Shown one piece after another: positions 22,048-32,839 of a stretch of DNA of 64,000 nt. Positions within the stretch are counted from its first letter, which is position 1, and every line of letters starts with the position of its first letter. Origin of the DNA: Melitaea cinxia (lineage: Eukaryota > Arthropoda > Insecta > Lepidoptera > Nymphalidae). The notes below the pieces were generated by a model, which saw only the letters and a program-made list of their open reading frames with translations, was not told where the DNA came from and did not search any database. The translations under genes and the position numbers were made by a program. The stretch is from positions 14,518,001-14,582,000 of the forward strand of contig NC_059406.1 in the NCBI RefSeq assembly GCF_905220565.1, in the 5' to 3' direction.

Positions 22048-22060
22048 AAAGAAAGGAACC

Positions 22061-22552
22061 CTTGATGTTATCTTTTTAATACATATTTAGATCTTGTTGC
22101 TACGTGCACTACGAGGTTGTCAACCCGCGCGAGCGTAAGGTTGGGTATGAACATATTAATAGGTACCGAATTGTTATTATGCTCTGTGTGTCTGAGTAGT
22201 TGCGTGGCTGAAGGTAAGGAAGTGTTGCTTTGGAAACTTTATGGAAAGTGTTGAAGTTGCAAGCGGGTGTGTTAAACCCACCTAAGGCTCTTTGTAACAA
22301 ATGTCAACAAACATTTTTCATTTTATTTTTAATTTTTCCTGATTTATTTTAACCTTTTTTTGGGTTACTAATTTATAATATCGTACTGAGATAACCAAAG
22401 CAGGCTATTATAAGTTTTTAAAAAGCTAATGCCGCTTCTTATAAGGGTCCAGTAGTCAATCAAAATCAGAACAGGTCCCATGAGCACTTTCGAATTGTTT
22501 TTTTTTTTTATAAAATAAAACTTTAAAGTCATTATTATTTTCGTAAAAGTAA
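22061..22552. other. No recognised feature
   Basis: AT-rich with scattered GC-richer words near 22100-22150. No gene or family match. Confidence 0.4.
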
Positions 22553-22697
22553 AGCAGTTGGATGGTTATACCGCCATCGGTCGTTTATTTAAGTTCCAAG
22601 GTGGTAGTGGAACTGTGTTAACCCTTAGTCGCCTCTTACGACACCCACGGGAAGAGAGGGGTTGGCTATATTCGTTTCTGCCGTAACCACACAGCTT
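22553..22697 (-). mobile_element. Retro-B 5' half only, minus strand
   Basis: GCAGTTGGATGGTTATACCGCC to GCCGTAACCACACAGC. The 3' half is absent, which is not the usual outcome of 5' truncation and suggests a later deletion. Confidence 0.8.
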
Positions 22698-23276
22698 AAA
22701 AACGTAGAGTTAATCAAGATAATCTCGTGACTGATTTATCTGAACTAATGCTAAACTTCAAAGGATTTTAGACTTAAATTTCAAAGTAAGTTAAAAAGTT
22801 AATATGCAGTAAACTCAATTTGGATAAGTTTTAAATCCTCACTGCGCTCGGAATTTTTATTACTATCTCTCCAATTATGGTAATTCAACTACTAACGTTG
22901 AAAAATTGTCATTTAAAATCAAAAGTTAAATTATTTCCTCATTATTCATAAATGATCCACTTTGTGATATTTTTAAGAAACCCTTTATTCTGAATTCTGA
23001 TATTCTGAATATTCTAATATATATAAATTTGAAAGCTGTTTGAAGTTGAAAATAATGTATCGATAAAGAAGTATTATACAACTTCAAACTTTTTAACTAT
23101 TTCTTAAACTTATACTTATTACATAACTTGTTTTATCAAATTTTAGAGACTTTCATATTTGAATATACTGTCGCAAATTCGACTCTCTTTATAAACTTTT
23201 ATATTCGTTACACTATGAGGAGTAACAGGAACTGATTTAAAAGTTTGAGTGTTCATGAATTAGGGTAACGTAAAGA
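22698..23276. other. No recognised feature
   Basis: AT-rich, with no coding or family match. Confidence 0.4.
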
Positions 23277-23327
23277 TATAATATATATATATATATAGCC
23301 GTGGGATGTTACAGGCTGAATTATACC
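23277..23327 (+). repeat. (TA)n tract followed by a SINE-A 3' tip
   Basis: (AT)n to 23297, then AGCCGTGGGATGTTACAGGCTGAAT, the last about 25 bp of SINE-A. A separate 29-bp tip of the opposite strand lies at 23648-23676 (TCCTGCTGGGCATAGGCC). Confidence 0.6.
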
Positions 23328-23676
23328 CAGCAAAAATGAATTCTGGCGTTCACACCTATCATTGAATTTGACTGTCGTTTTTGTCGCGCCCATTCGTTTA
23401 AAACATACAAAAAAGCAATTAAAATAAAGTATATCCAACAAGTAACACATACGTATATTTGTCAAACAAGAGTATTTTCAAACATTGCGTTTCGAGTTTC
23501 GGAACTTTTACGAGTTCATTTGGTAGTTACGCGAAAAACCATTAACAGCGGTTGAACGTACAGTACTAATGAATTTTGTACGTAAAACCATGTCCGACGG
23601 AAATAAGAGTGGGAATTTATTGTATTGTAATGTACTGTACCAGTGGAAAAGTCCTGCTGGGCATAGGCCTGTACGT

Positions 23677-24431
23677 AGCTGACTGATAGATATATATGCC
23701 TATATATTGTATTTTCTCAAAACCTTCAAGGTTTCATCACAATGCTATCTTCGATTACATAATATGTGACAAGTTTTCAAGCAGACTTGAGAAAATTTAA
23801 GTGAATTAGATTATCAATATCCTCTTCTTTTGTGCCTTATCTTATTAGCTTCAAGTAAAATGTCCAATTTCGAAAATATTCCATAATACTTCTTCAGCAA
23901 AATACGACCCAGGTTTGTATGGAAAACTGGTGCATTTCGAATTCATGTACAGATTATTACAAATTCATACCATTGAGTATATAAATAATGTAGGCTTTTT
24001 ATATTTATTTTTTTAAAAAGATTATTAGAAATTCAGAAATATGCACTTTATTTACTTTTGCAAGAATGATGTGCTATGGACTGGTTGCATACAGACCATA
24101 ATATTTAACTTGGACACATATGGAATACTTTTTAACAAAATTGTTCGAAATTTTAAATACATGCGTGTTTGGACAGAGTAAACTACTGTGGGTTAAAAGT
24201 GAAGTAAATTTTAGGAAACTATTGCCAAATTTAATGGTCATTCAACACGACATTGAAAGTTAGGAGGCGTTCTCTTAGAGCGTCTGAGATTGACATTTGT
24301 GATAAATTACTTACAATTGTATAATACATTTTTGGCCATCTTATAATTATTGAATTATTTATCATTTTCAAAGCTGATCAGCTGGTTTACTATGTTAGGT
24401 TTATGTATTGTATGTTTAGTAATTTTATATA
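23677..24431. other. No recognised feature
   Basis: AT-rich, with no coding or family match. Confidence 0.4.
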
Positions 24432-24632
24432 AAACCGACTGCCCGGACATACTTCGTTCTGTCCAAAGTTAATAGTAAATTTATTTGTTTTTATTTTTTT
24501 TTTTTTTTAATTAAAACCTTCCGTGGACCTTAAGGAAGATTCAAAAAAATAAATTAGCCGAATCGGTCGAGCTAATCTCGAGCTATGCGCTTAGCAACAT
24601 TCATTTATGTATACATATAAGATAATTGTGAG
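24432..24632 (+). mobile_element. Short RTE-like repeat (GCCCGGACA type)
   Basis: ACTGCCCGGACATACTTCGTTCTGTCC ... GAATCGGTCGAGCTAATCTCGAG ... TATGCGCTTAGCAACATTCAT. A second copy at 42337-42507 has the same blocks in the same order. Confidence 0.65.
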
Positions 24633-24949
24633 TTACACACAATTTTTTATGTCTTAAAACAGAGTGTCACACAGCACAGACACATGGTCGCCTACTACTA
24701 AAGTAGGTAAGTTAATGACTGTATTTTAGACATCAGCTGATCGACATATGTATATCCTTTAATAAATTTACATAAATATAAAATATTTATAAATCTTACT
24801 CTAAGACTGGAGTAGAACCCTTAAAGCAAAGTCGCTGCCAGCTGTAATCCAATGGGCTAGAAAGTCTAGTAACGGGGAAAGTAACCATAAAAATCCTGTT
24901 AACATAAAACTACAGCAGTAACCCTATATATCAAACAAGTACCAAAAAT

Positions 24950-25126
24950 AAACGAGTGTGCTTTAGACCACACGACTGTAGTAAAACTTTTTAGCTCCAT
25001 TTTACTTATATTTCTCTCTTAACTTCCGTTCACCTCGCCAGATGACACTTTTCATAACGCTCTCGACACGCATTCACAAGCTTACTCTCCAAGTCAAACG
25101 TGCCTACAGAAGTTTAGCTTCAAAAA
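24950..25126 (-). mobile_element. Family F copy, minus strand
   Basis: AAACGAGTGTGCTTTAGACCACACGACTG ... CACTTTTCATAACGC ... AAGCTTACTCTCCAAGTCAA ... AGAAGTTTAGCTTCAAAAA, the full reverse complement of family F. Confidence 0.7.
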
Positions 25127-25439
25127 TAATGTGACTTCGCAAGCAAAACCGCAAATCTTAATACATTTTTATTTTATTATTATATACTAGAGTTCGTTAG
25201 AAAGATCTCTAGCTATATAAACTTCAACCCAATGGCTCAATCCCGATTGTGTAACTTCGTAAAACTCTGTTTATTGTTGTTTTTATTGCTTTCACTTGTT
25301 CTTTAATCCTCGTGGTTCTTGGCTTAGCTTGACCGATGCAACTTTCACAAACTGCAATCAATCTTACGGACCCCTGGGTAATGGATGTATAATCTTAAGA
25401 GGAACGTTATACCCTTATTTCTCAATTTGTTCTGTTCTA
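25127..25439. other. No recognised feature
   Basis: AT-rich. A 66-codon open frame begins in this stretch (25296-25496) but has no domain and runs into the inverted-repeat element. Confidence 0.4.
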
Positions 25440-25756
25440 CTTAAACATTTTTTTTTAATTTGTACGATTTTTATTTTTGTGTTACCCACACATTAGGAAT
25501 TCTAAACATTTTTTTTTTAATATCATAAAATAGACCGAATATAAAATCGTCATATCAAAAATTTCGATCCAGCAGATACATCGTTCCATAGCTTAATTGG
25601 CTAGAGCACCGACACGGTTAGTCGGAGATGCAGGTTCGATTGCCGCTGGAGCGGTCGATTTTTGATATGATATTAAAAAACATGCTTAGAATTTTTGAAT
25701 GAATAGAATTAGCTAATGTGTGGGTAACACAAAAATAAATCATACGAATGTTTAGA
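25440..25756. mobile_element. Inverted-repeat element enclosing a tRNA-like sequence
   Basis: Left arm about 25440-25575 and right arm about 25654-25756 are imperfect inverted repeats. The best block is exact over 23 bp (25473-25495 against 25714-25736, centred on GTTACCCACACATTA). Inner blocks TTTTTTAATATCAT and ATATCAAAAATTTCGATC pair with GATTTTTGATATGATATTAA. The arms enclose the tRNA-like sequence described separately. It may be a non-autonomous DNA element that captured a tRNA-derived sequence, or two SINE-like copies head to head. Confidence 0.65.
25582..25653 (+). tRNA. tRNA-like sequence, probably a pseudogene or SINE head
   Basis: A 72-nt cloverleaf can be drawn. Acceptor stem CGTTCCA with TGGAGCG pairs over 7 bp including one G-T. 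D stem GCTT with GAGC. Anticodon stem CCGAC with GTCGG, around the loop ACGGTTA. T loop TTCGATT. The T stem GCAGG with GCCGC pairs at only 3 of 5 positions, and loop position 33 is C instead of T. The anticodon position would read GGT (threonine). A-box-like TAGCTTAATTGG and B-box-like GGTTCGATTGC are present. The mismatches and the inverted-repeat setting argue against a working tRNA gene. Confidence 0.5.
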
Positions 25757-26220
25757 ATGTTCTAATTAATTCATTTTTCACATAATATGACCATTGAATT
25801 GGGATTGCAGGATTTGCTTAACAGTTCTAAAACCTGAGCAATATTATTTTAAATACAAACATTATTTTACTCATTAATTTTGCACGAAATTCAACGCAGT
25901 TTTATTCAAAAAGGTTATACTCCGAATGGTAAACTTACATATTTCGAAATATTTTCACACAGCTAAAATTAATGTTTGTTACTAGTTCATTATTTCTAGA
26001 TAACTTTTATTTCAAAATTTCCATCGTTAAGGTTCTTCCGTTATTTTAATAACAGTATTTTAAGTCACAGGCTGCGTATCTTCTTTTATTTGATTACTCT
26101 TTTGTATTAATTAGCGCCGACGTTGCTTCAATGGAAATACTTTTAAAAGTGAAGTACTTGATAAAGTTTTCACAAGTGTATGAAATAAGTGAAATGTGTG
26201 AGTGAGTTTAATTAAATCGT
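25757..26220. other. No recognised feature
   Basis: AT-rich, with no coding or family match. Confidence 0.4.
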
Positions 26221-26372
26221 TGTGTGTTCGCAAATTAAAAAAAAAACCCGACTTCAATTTTTATCGACAAGTAATAAAAATTAGTTAGTCGAATTTTTTT
26301 TATTGTTATATATTTTTAAGCATTATTAAGAATTACTCAAAAATAACTCGTCAGATCTCGAATAATTTTTGT
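26221..26372 (-). mobile_element. TIR-C fragment, minus strand
   Basis: GTTCGCAAATTAAAAAAAAAACCCGACTTCAATTTTTATCGAC ... AAAAATAACTCGTCAGATCTCG. One end only. Confidence 0.65.
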
Positions 26373-27110
26373 TTTTGAGAATATAAAAATAAGAGGAACT
26401 AGCTATCCCTGTGCGAATAATTCGTACTAAATAAGAATAATAATTATTACTATACAAATTTACATAAAAGTATTTATACGTGAGTTGATTTGAAATTGAA
26501 CAAAAAATTTACCGACCGTCAATCATGTTGATACAAAATTAAAGCCGTCATATATATTATTTTAATAATTCATTAATTTACAAAAACAAAAGCCATATTT
26601 TTTTTTTAGTTGTGGATACCGGTAGAGCAAACAATTATCTATAAAATGATATATAATGTATGTGGAGTACTTGTGAGGTTTTTTTTTTCAAAAACGGGAG
26701 GCAAACGTCTTAACCTTAGCGTATTAATATATATGATTTTATCTACGTGTTTCAAATACGATTTTTTTTACACGCTTTTTAGTAGCTTCATCTGTATATT
26801 TGTATGTTTATAACCGACTCTTTTGGACTTCGTTTTGACGCACTTCAAACGTTCAGATTTCATTTAATATAATCATAAAACTTAATAGACTTATCGAGGA
26901 CCGATGACAATACACTAATTTGATAAGATTATTCCATAAGTTGCTAATAAATGTTCTATATCCTCTTTAGTAAAAAAAATTATTCCATTATCCTAATTAG
27001 GGGTCGTCAGTACATAGTGTTTCTTTTTAGGTTGGTTATTTTTTAAGAGACATTTTTTACTTTTTTTTAACTATTATTAATTATTTGGGTGTGTGTTGCT
27101 TTAATTATGA
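26373..27110. other. No recognised gene
   Basis: AT-rich. A 67-codon open frame (26610-26813) has no recognised domain. The 5' part of the LINE at 27126 may reach back into this stretch, but I see no boundary. Confidence 0.35.
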
Positions 27111-27125
27111 CATATTATTTTTAAA

Positions 27126-27410
27126 TTGAATAAACCTCTTGATGAGTCAATGACTAGTGGTATAAATCGTAATGATAGACTAGGATCAACCCATTTGGAC
27201 ATCAATGGAGAACATCAGAAAATATTTATGAGCGAACATCTTTCACCAACTTTAAAAATGTTATACTCTGAATCTCGTAAATTAACAAAATCTCATAATT
27301 ATAAGTATGTATGGGTACGTTTTGGAAAGATTTTCGCTAGACGTGACGATGATAGTCCTGCCATCTGGATAAAGAATCATGAAATTTTAAATAAGCTTCA
27401 GAAGCCTTAA
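27126..27410 (+). pseudogene. LINE ORF1 C-terminal remnant
   Basis: The first in-frame ATG is at codon 9; the reading frame begins with TTG, so the true 5' part is lost. The segment HLSPTLKMLYSESRKLTK ... YKYVWVRFGKIFARRDD ... IWIKNHE matches the C-terminal domain pattern of lepidopteran LINE ORF1 proteins, which bind element RNA: a helix followed by V-WV-GKI-ARRD and an Ile-rich strand. It lies 75 bp upstream of ORF2 in the same direction, as expected for a two-ORF LINE. The coiled-coil and zinc-knuckle parts of a complete ORF1 are absent, so the element is 5' truncated. Assignment rests on pattern and position. Confidence 0.7.
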
Positions 27411-27485
27411 AAATTCAACCTCTTATTTTATTTTATTTTTCTATAAGGATATTTCATTTCAGTTGTACTAGTTTGCTTTTTTATC

Positions 27486-30155
27486 ATGGAAATTTTTTAT
27501 CAGAATGTTAATAGGATTAGAACTAAAATGAATGAAATATATTCTAATGTTTTGAACAATGATTATGATGTAATTTGCTTAACTGAGACCAATCTCAATA
27601 ATTCCGTATATGATAATGAAATACTCGATACACGCTACAATATTTTTCGCAGAGATCGTTGTACAACATGTATAGAAAAGGGGGATGGGGGTGGTGTGCT
27701 CTTGGGTATTAAGAGAGAGCATAATGTTATTAGGCGCTATTCTTGGGATAGTATGGTTGAAGATTTATGGATAACTGTATTGCCGAACAATGACTCTCAT
27801 AAATCAATTCATATTTGTATTTGTTACTTACCACCGGATATCTCTTCTGATCTGCTTGAGCTATTTTATAACTCGTGTACTAAAATTATAATGGATGCAA
27901 AATCAACGGACGAGTTTGTTTTAATTGGTGATTTTAACACACCACATATTACATGGTTGAAAAATGGGGACACCTTGGACTATTCTGCGGTATCTCCTCA
28001 AGATAATAAAGCTAACTATTTGATTGAGTTTGTGAATGTGTGTGGCTTGGTGCAGTTCAATGGTATTCCTAATCGCAACAATCGGTACCTCGATCTTATT
28101 TTATCCTCAATTGAATGCTACACGTGTGAGGCTGAACCATTGTGTTCACCGGACTCCCATCATCCTGCTCTTGTTACAGTTATCACTATGCCTTCGGCTT
28201 CCAAAACTCTTGATCGTAAGCGGTGCAAGCGTTATAATTATAATAAATGTAACTTTGATGAGTTAAACAGAGATATCGAGCAGACTGACTGGCAGCAAAT
28301 ACTTAGTTCTTCAGATATTGATGTCGATGTCCAACAATTTTATAAGGAACTGATAAGATTGATAGGAAAAAGTACTCCGATGACTGATGTTCATTCTTCG
28401 GCATTCCCAGTTTGGTTTAGTCGTGGCTTAAAGCGATGTTTAAAAGAAAAACGCAAATTTCACAAATTATATAAAAAGTTTAAGAACCCTCGAGATTATG
28501 ATGCATTTGCCATGCTGCGTGCGAGGAGTAAGAAGTTAATGGTATCTTGTTATAGAAAATATTTGCAGACGATTGAGGAGTCCCTATGTTGCAATATAAA
28601 GTCATTTTGGAGCTATGTTCGAGATAAAAAATGTAGCAATAGCAATATCCCCAGCACCATGAATTATATAGGTAATGAAGCATCTAGCAGAAAAGAAATA
28701 TGCGATTTATTTGCGAAATACTTTAGTTCTGTTTACTCTAATAACTCGGCCAATTGCGCTCAACATTTAGACTTTCTAAACTATCCGGAACCTAATGATT
28801 CCATTAATTTTTTGGCCGTAAATGAACATCAAATCAAGCTTAAAATTAAAAATATTGATGAACGCAAGGGATCGGGACCGGACGGTATCCCTCCTGTTGT
28901 ATACAAGCGTTGTATTAAAACAATTTGTGTTCCTTTATGTGTTCTTTTCAATAAATCCTTAAAGTCTGGTACGTTTCCTACACTGTGGAAAACAGCTCAT
29001 ATTGTCCCTGTTTTTAAATCAGGTGACAAATCATGTTGCGAAAATTATCGTCCTATAAGTATTTTGTCTTGCTGTGCCAAATTGTTTGAGTCAATTGTTT
29101 ATGATGTGCTATATAATCATTTTAAATCTTCTTTATCTCCTAATCAGCATGGTTTCGTAAAGGGTAGGTCGACTACGAGTAATCTGTTGGAGTACAAGAG
29201 TTACTTGTGTAAAGTATTTGCTAAGTGTGGGCAAGTTGACTCAATCTACACTGACTTCTCTAAAGCTTTTGATCGAGTCAATCATTCCATTTTAACACAT
29301 AAGTTGGCACGATATGGTGTTCATGGTAATCTTTTAAGATGGGTGGAATCTTATTTAAGCAGAAGAACTCAGTTGGTTGCTCTAAAAGGTGAACTTTCAT
29401 CTGTCTTTACGGTACCATCCGGCGTTCCTCAAGGGTCACATTTAGGCCCATTGTTTTTTAATATTTTTGTGAATGATCTTACGGTGTGCTTAAAAAGTCC
29501 CTGTCTTTTGTATGCCGATGATTTAAAAATTTATCAGACCATTACTTGCATCAGCGATGCTAAGAAGCTCCAAGAAGATCTAGATACCATAGCAAGATGG
29601 TGCGATGTGAATGAGATGGACCTTAATGTTAACAAATGCTTTGTTGTTTCTTTCACAAAAAAGAAATTCCCTATTAATTTTAATTATTCCATAAAAAATT
29701 ATAATTTATCCCGTAAAACTGAAATCAAAGACTTAGGTGTTATTTTTGACAAAGAATTAAGTTTTCGTACGCATTATGACTTTATTAACCAAAAAGCTTC
29801 AAGTTTACTTGGATTCATTCTAAGAGTGGCTAAACCTTTTAAAAATGCTTCATCTTATTTAGCTTTGTATCATGCTCTCGTAAGAAGCATATTAGAGTAC
29901 AACACTGTGATCTGGTCGCCAAATTACTCCGTTCATGTTAATCGTATAGAAGGAATACAAAAGCGTTTTCTTAAATCGGTCTGCTTTCGTCTCGACCTAC
30001 ACCGTGAGCTCCACACATACGAAGAAAGAATGAAAAAGTTCCAAATGATATCTCTAGCCTGTCGTCGTAAATATTTAGATCTTATGACACTTTACAAAAT
30101 AATTAATTACTTCATTGACTTGCTGACTTGCTGTCTCAACTTAACTTTAACATAA
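27486..30155 (+). CDS. LINE ORF2: endonuclease and reverse transcriptase (Jockey/CR1 group)
   Basis: An 889-codon open frame starting at ATG 27486. The N-terminal 225 residues form an apurinic-like endonuclease: FYQNVNRIRTK (residues 4-14), DVICLTETNLN (catalytic Glu), FVLIGDFNTPHITW (about 143-156, catalytic Asp and Asn) and PDSHHPAL (about 222-229, the SDH-type His). The reverse transcriptase spans about 440-760: NYRPISILS, HGFVKGRSTTSNL, IYTDFSKAFDRVNH (Asp590), GVPQGSHLGP and YADD (676-679). The C-terminal domain has SILEYNTVIWSP and RIEGIQKRF. The protein nicks DNA and copies element RNA onto the target. All catalytic residues are intact. Only the last part is broken: an 8-bp tandem duplication GACTTGCT (30117-30124 and 30125-30132) shifts the frame, so the usual C-terminal tail continues in another frame to 30343. 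Clade (possibly Daphne-like) is uncertain. Confidence 0.95.
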   Translation: MEIFYQNVNRIRTKMNEIYSNVLNNDYDVICLTETNLNNSVYDNEILDTRYNIFRRDRCTTCIEKGDGGGVLLGIKREHNVIRRYSWDSMVEDLWITVLPNNDSHKSIHICICYLPPDISSDLLELFYNSCTKIIMDAKSTDEFVLIGDFNTPHITWLKNGDTLDYSAVSPQDNKANYLIEFVNVCGLVQFNGIPNRNNRYLDLILSSIECYTCEAEPLCSPDSHHPALVTVITMPSASKTLDRKRCKRYNYNKCNFDELNRDIEQTDWQQILSSSDIDVDVQQFYKELIRLIGKSTPMTDVHSSAFPVWFSRGLKRCLKEKRKFHKLYKKFKNPRDYDAFAMLRARSKKLMVSCYRKYLQTIEESLCCNIKSFWSYVRDKKCSNSNIPSTMNYIGNEASSRKEICDLFAKYFSSVYSNNSANCAQHLDFLNYPEPNDSINFLAVNEHQIKLKIKNIDERKGSGPDGIPPVVYKRCIKTICVPLCVLFNKSLKSGTFPTLWKTAHIVPVFKSGDKSCCENYRPISILSCCAKLFESIVYDVLYNHFKSSLSPNQHGFVKGRSTTSNLLEYKSYLCKVFAKCGQVDSIYTDFSKAFDRVNHSILTHKLARYGVHGNLLRWVESYLSRRTQLVALKGELSSVFTVPSGVPQGSHLGPLFFNIFVNDLTVCLKSPCLLYADDLKIYQTITCISDAKKLQEDLDTIARWCDVNEMDLNVNKCFVVSFTKKKFPINFNYSIKNYNLSRKTEIKDLGVIFDKELSFRTHYDFINQKASSLLGFILRVAKPFKNASSYLALYHALVRSILEYNTVIWSPNYSVHVNRIEGIQKRFLKSVCFRLDLHRELHTYEERMKKFQMISLACRRKYLDLMTLYKIINYFIDLLTCCLNLTLT

Positions 30156-30343
30156 ACTACCGTATTAGAAGGCCTAAGGTGTTCTCTCTTGACATTTATC
30201 GTAATAACACCTCTTATTATAATCCTTTATCTCGTATGTGTCGCCAGTACAACCAGCTTGTCAGTACGTGTATCGATATAGACATCTATCACTGTTCTCT
30301 CGCTTCTTTCAAAACCAAAATTTTAATAAATATAACTTGTTAA
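30128..30343 (+). pseudogene. Out-of-frame C-terminal end of LINE ORF2
   Basis: This frame continues the protein after the 8-bp duplication: LSQLNFNINYRIRRPKVF, then YYNPLSRMCRQYNQLVS and IDIYHCSLASFKTKIL. This is the conserved tail of Jockey/CR1-type ORF2 (N-P-RMCR-YN, D-F---S-FK). It has no start of its own; it is part of ORF2 and was separated by one mutation. Confidence 0.9.
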
Positions 30344-30521
30344 GCAATCTTAGTTTTTAAGTTTAAATTTATATATGTATTATATCGCATTCCATCCACT
30401 TCTGTTCTGCTTAATGTATTATGTTACTGTATGTCGTACACATTAAAGGGTTTCAACCTAGATATTATGTTATGTATGAACTATTTCTGTATCTTTTAAT
30501 GGCTGTAACCTGTTCTGTACG

Positions 30522-30560
<39 letters not shown>

Positions 30561-30561
30561 A
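30344..30561 (+). mobile_element. LINE 3' UTR and TAAA-repeat tail
   Basis: A short 3' UTR after ORF2, ending TGTTCTGTACG followed by about nine AAAT units (30523-30561). The tail of short tandem units in place of poly(A) is typical of this LINE group and is repeated in the fragments at 41052-41357 and 60745-61445. Confidence 0.85.
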
Positions 30562-30591
30562 ACATTAGTATAGTGATGTGGTATAGTCTAG

Positions 30592-30756
30592 GCCTCTCGC
30601 GAGGCGTACGGAGCAAGAGAGAGGAGTGCGAGCACATATTTTCTTTCTCTCTTTCTCTTATAGCCAGTTACGTTTCGTATATCTAAGAAACAGTGCAGGC
30701 TTACTGTGCCGAAGTTTCACTTTAGAAGTTTCACTTCTGCTTTAAAGCACACTCGT
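30592..30756 (+). mobile_element. Family F copy, 5'-truncated
   Basis: CTCTCGCGAGGCGTACGGAGCAAGAGAGAGG to GCTTTAAAGCACACTCGTTTTTTT. It lacks the GAAGTAAAACTTC start and begins soon after the LINE tail. Confidence 0.6.
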
Positions 30757-31607
30757 TTTTTTAATTGTTTCTACAAACTTATTTGAATGGAACTCAATAA
30801 ACACACTTAAATCATTCCTTAATAGTTCGATAAAACAATATTTGATTTCAATTTTAAAATAGAGCCTCGCCAATGCGCATCCGTTTCTAAGAAAAATATT
30901 AGCTCTACATTTGCGACCCTAACAAAACTCACTTCATTTTGCTCTGCTTTGAGGTCAAGACAGTACTTCCCACTAGCAAACATCAACAAACCAAATGCAA
31001 CCTTATCACAAAAGAGATAAGACTCAAATTGTAATGCTGTTAGATGAAAGAATCGAGGAAAGTATAAAAATTTTGTATGTAAATATTAGGTTTATATGTT
31101 CATTTTCAAAGAAACGAATACATTAATAAAATGTAGTCGTATCAACGATTGTAAATTTTGTAATAAGGCTTTTTTGGTTTCATAAACACTGTTATGTAAA
31201 CAGCTCATGAAAATCTCTCATATTAGTATATTATATACTTTCGTAGGAAATTTCCATTTAATATAAAAGTAAATAAACTATTTCTGTGAGCAAAAAGGTT
31301 ATAATATATATATATATTTTTTTTTTTAGATTAAGTATAGAATAAAATACGCACACTATTTTTGTAATATAAATGATTGCTAAGTTAAGCACATACTTTG
31401 TATTTATTTCACAAGGGCACATTTTTTTTTACATTTGCCTTATAGTGTGAGTATTGAAATTTTTAAAATATCCTTTAAACGATAAAATTTGCACTACGAT
31501 ATCAATATTGTAAATAGTTTTATCAGAAATACATAAAGAAACCGTTTTAAAATACAAAAAATTTTCAAATATATATAAAAATGGAAAACTATTTGCTGCT
31601 ATAGCTA
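30757..31607. other. No recognised feature
   Basis: AT-rich. A short (AT)n tract near 31302. No coding or family match. Confidence 0.4.
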
Positions 31608-31835
31608 TGGCTGTGTGGTTACGGGATAACCATCCAACCGCTGGCTTCCAAATACACAGGCCGAAGACGGGCAGCAGCGTCTTCGGTGCGACAAAGCCAG
31701 CCCTACGGTCGCCAACCCGCCTGTACAGCGTGGTGACTATGGGCAACACACATGAGTTCGCGCCACTTTTGGTGCGAACTTGTGGAGGCCTATATCCAGC
31801 AATGCACTGCGATAGGCTGAAGTGATGATGATGAT
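31608..31835 (+). mobile_element. Retro-B copy with internal deletion
   Basis: GGCTGTGTGGTTACGG joins directly to GATAACCATCCAACCGCTGGC, skipping about 100 bp of the full copy. It then continues to GCACTGCGATAGGCTGAAGTG and ends in (ATG)n, a 3' simple-repeat tail. Confidence 0.85.
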
Positions 31836-32479
31836 GATGAAAATCGTTATTTTATCTTTTATGTATTTTTATTATCACTGTCGCTTAAAGAATATCTCAC
31901 TTTAAAAAAAATAATGTGCAATATACCCTACAATACATATAGTTTTATTAAACAACTATCAAATCCCCTATTTACTGTAATGACATATACCTACTAATCA
32001 TCTCATTACACCATAAACCAAGCGCTTCAAATCAATTAAACATTTTAGAATAAATTTTCATCAAATCACTCTATTAATAGAATATGTATGACAATTAAAG
32101 ATTTAAATTATCTACGTTGGTATACCTGCGGTTTTAAAGCTTAGTGTGCACACTGTGTTTGCGACTGTGATTGGGCAAACACTGTCTGATTCGTACGAGC
32201 CTCGCGAGCTGAAACGAACTATTACTCTGTGTCTTTCAAGCCTTGAAATTTCCGATATTCCACACACTGGAACAATTTCACTTCTAAATGAAACGGAATA
32301 GGCATTGATACGAATCGTACCATTTTTGATATTCGAATTTTAAATTGTTTTCTTTTTATCTTTAAATTATAAGTTTTGTGGAGAATGTTTTTTTCATATA
32401 TGTGAACAGTAATCTATACATAATTATAATAAAATGGTAGGAAAGTTAAAACTGTACATTGAATATTTTTTAAACGAAT
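31836..32479. other. No recognised feature
   Basis: AT-rich, with no coding or family match. Confidence 0.4.
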
Positions 32480-32806
32480 AATTGGGGTGTGATCTACAAT
32501 CGATAAACTCAAGAAGTACTGCATGTATTTACTTCAATTTTGGCACAAATATTATTAAGAAGTCAGGTCAACATATAGGATACATATTATCACGCTATCA
32601 CCTACGGGGAACGAGCAGTGAACCTTTATTTCTTCAACACATTCTATAACAACGTGTAATGTAACGACGCATATTTGAATGTTTTTGTTATTATGTTAAT
32701 AACCATGCTATAAGCTAGCTTCACACTATAAATAAAGACACTCTGTAGTATATTTAGTATCAGCATTGCACCCGTGCGAAACTGGGGCGGGTCGCTAGTA
32801 ACCAAT
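32480..32806 (+). mobile_element. Family E (RTE-like) short element
   Basis: GGGGTGTGATCTACAATCGATAAACTCAAGAAGTACTGC ... CACTATAAATAAAGACACTCTG ... GGGGCGGGTCGCTAGTAAC, an end motif common in lepidopteran RTE-type repeats. Non-coding. Confidence 0.5.
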
Positions 32807-32839
32807 AAGATGAAAGACGTATTTTTCGAGGTAGGACAC

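Noticed and set aside
28036..28683. Small open frames within the LINE ORF2 (28036-28266 plus, 28480-28683 minus)
   Set aside because: Shadows of the large ORF2 frame, without domains.
31429..31825. Open frames on both strands near 31.6 kb
   Set aside because: They overlap a Retro-B copy; the same peptides occur at 10139, 15753 and 56496.
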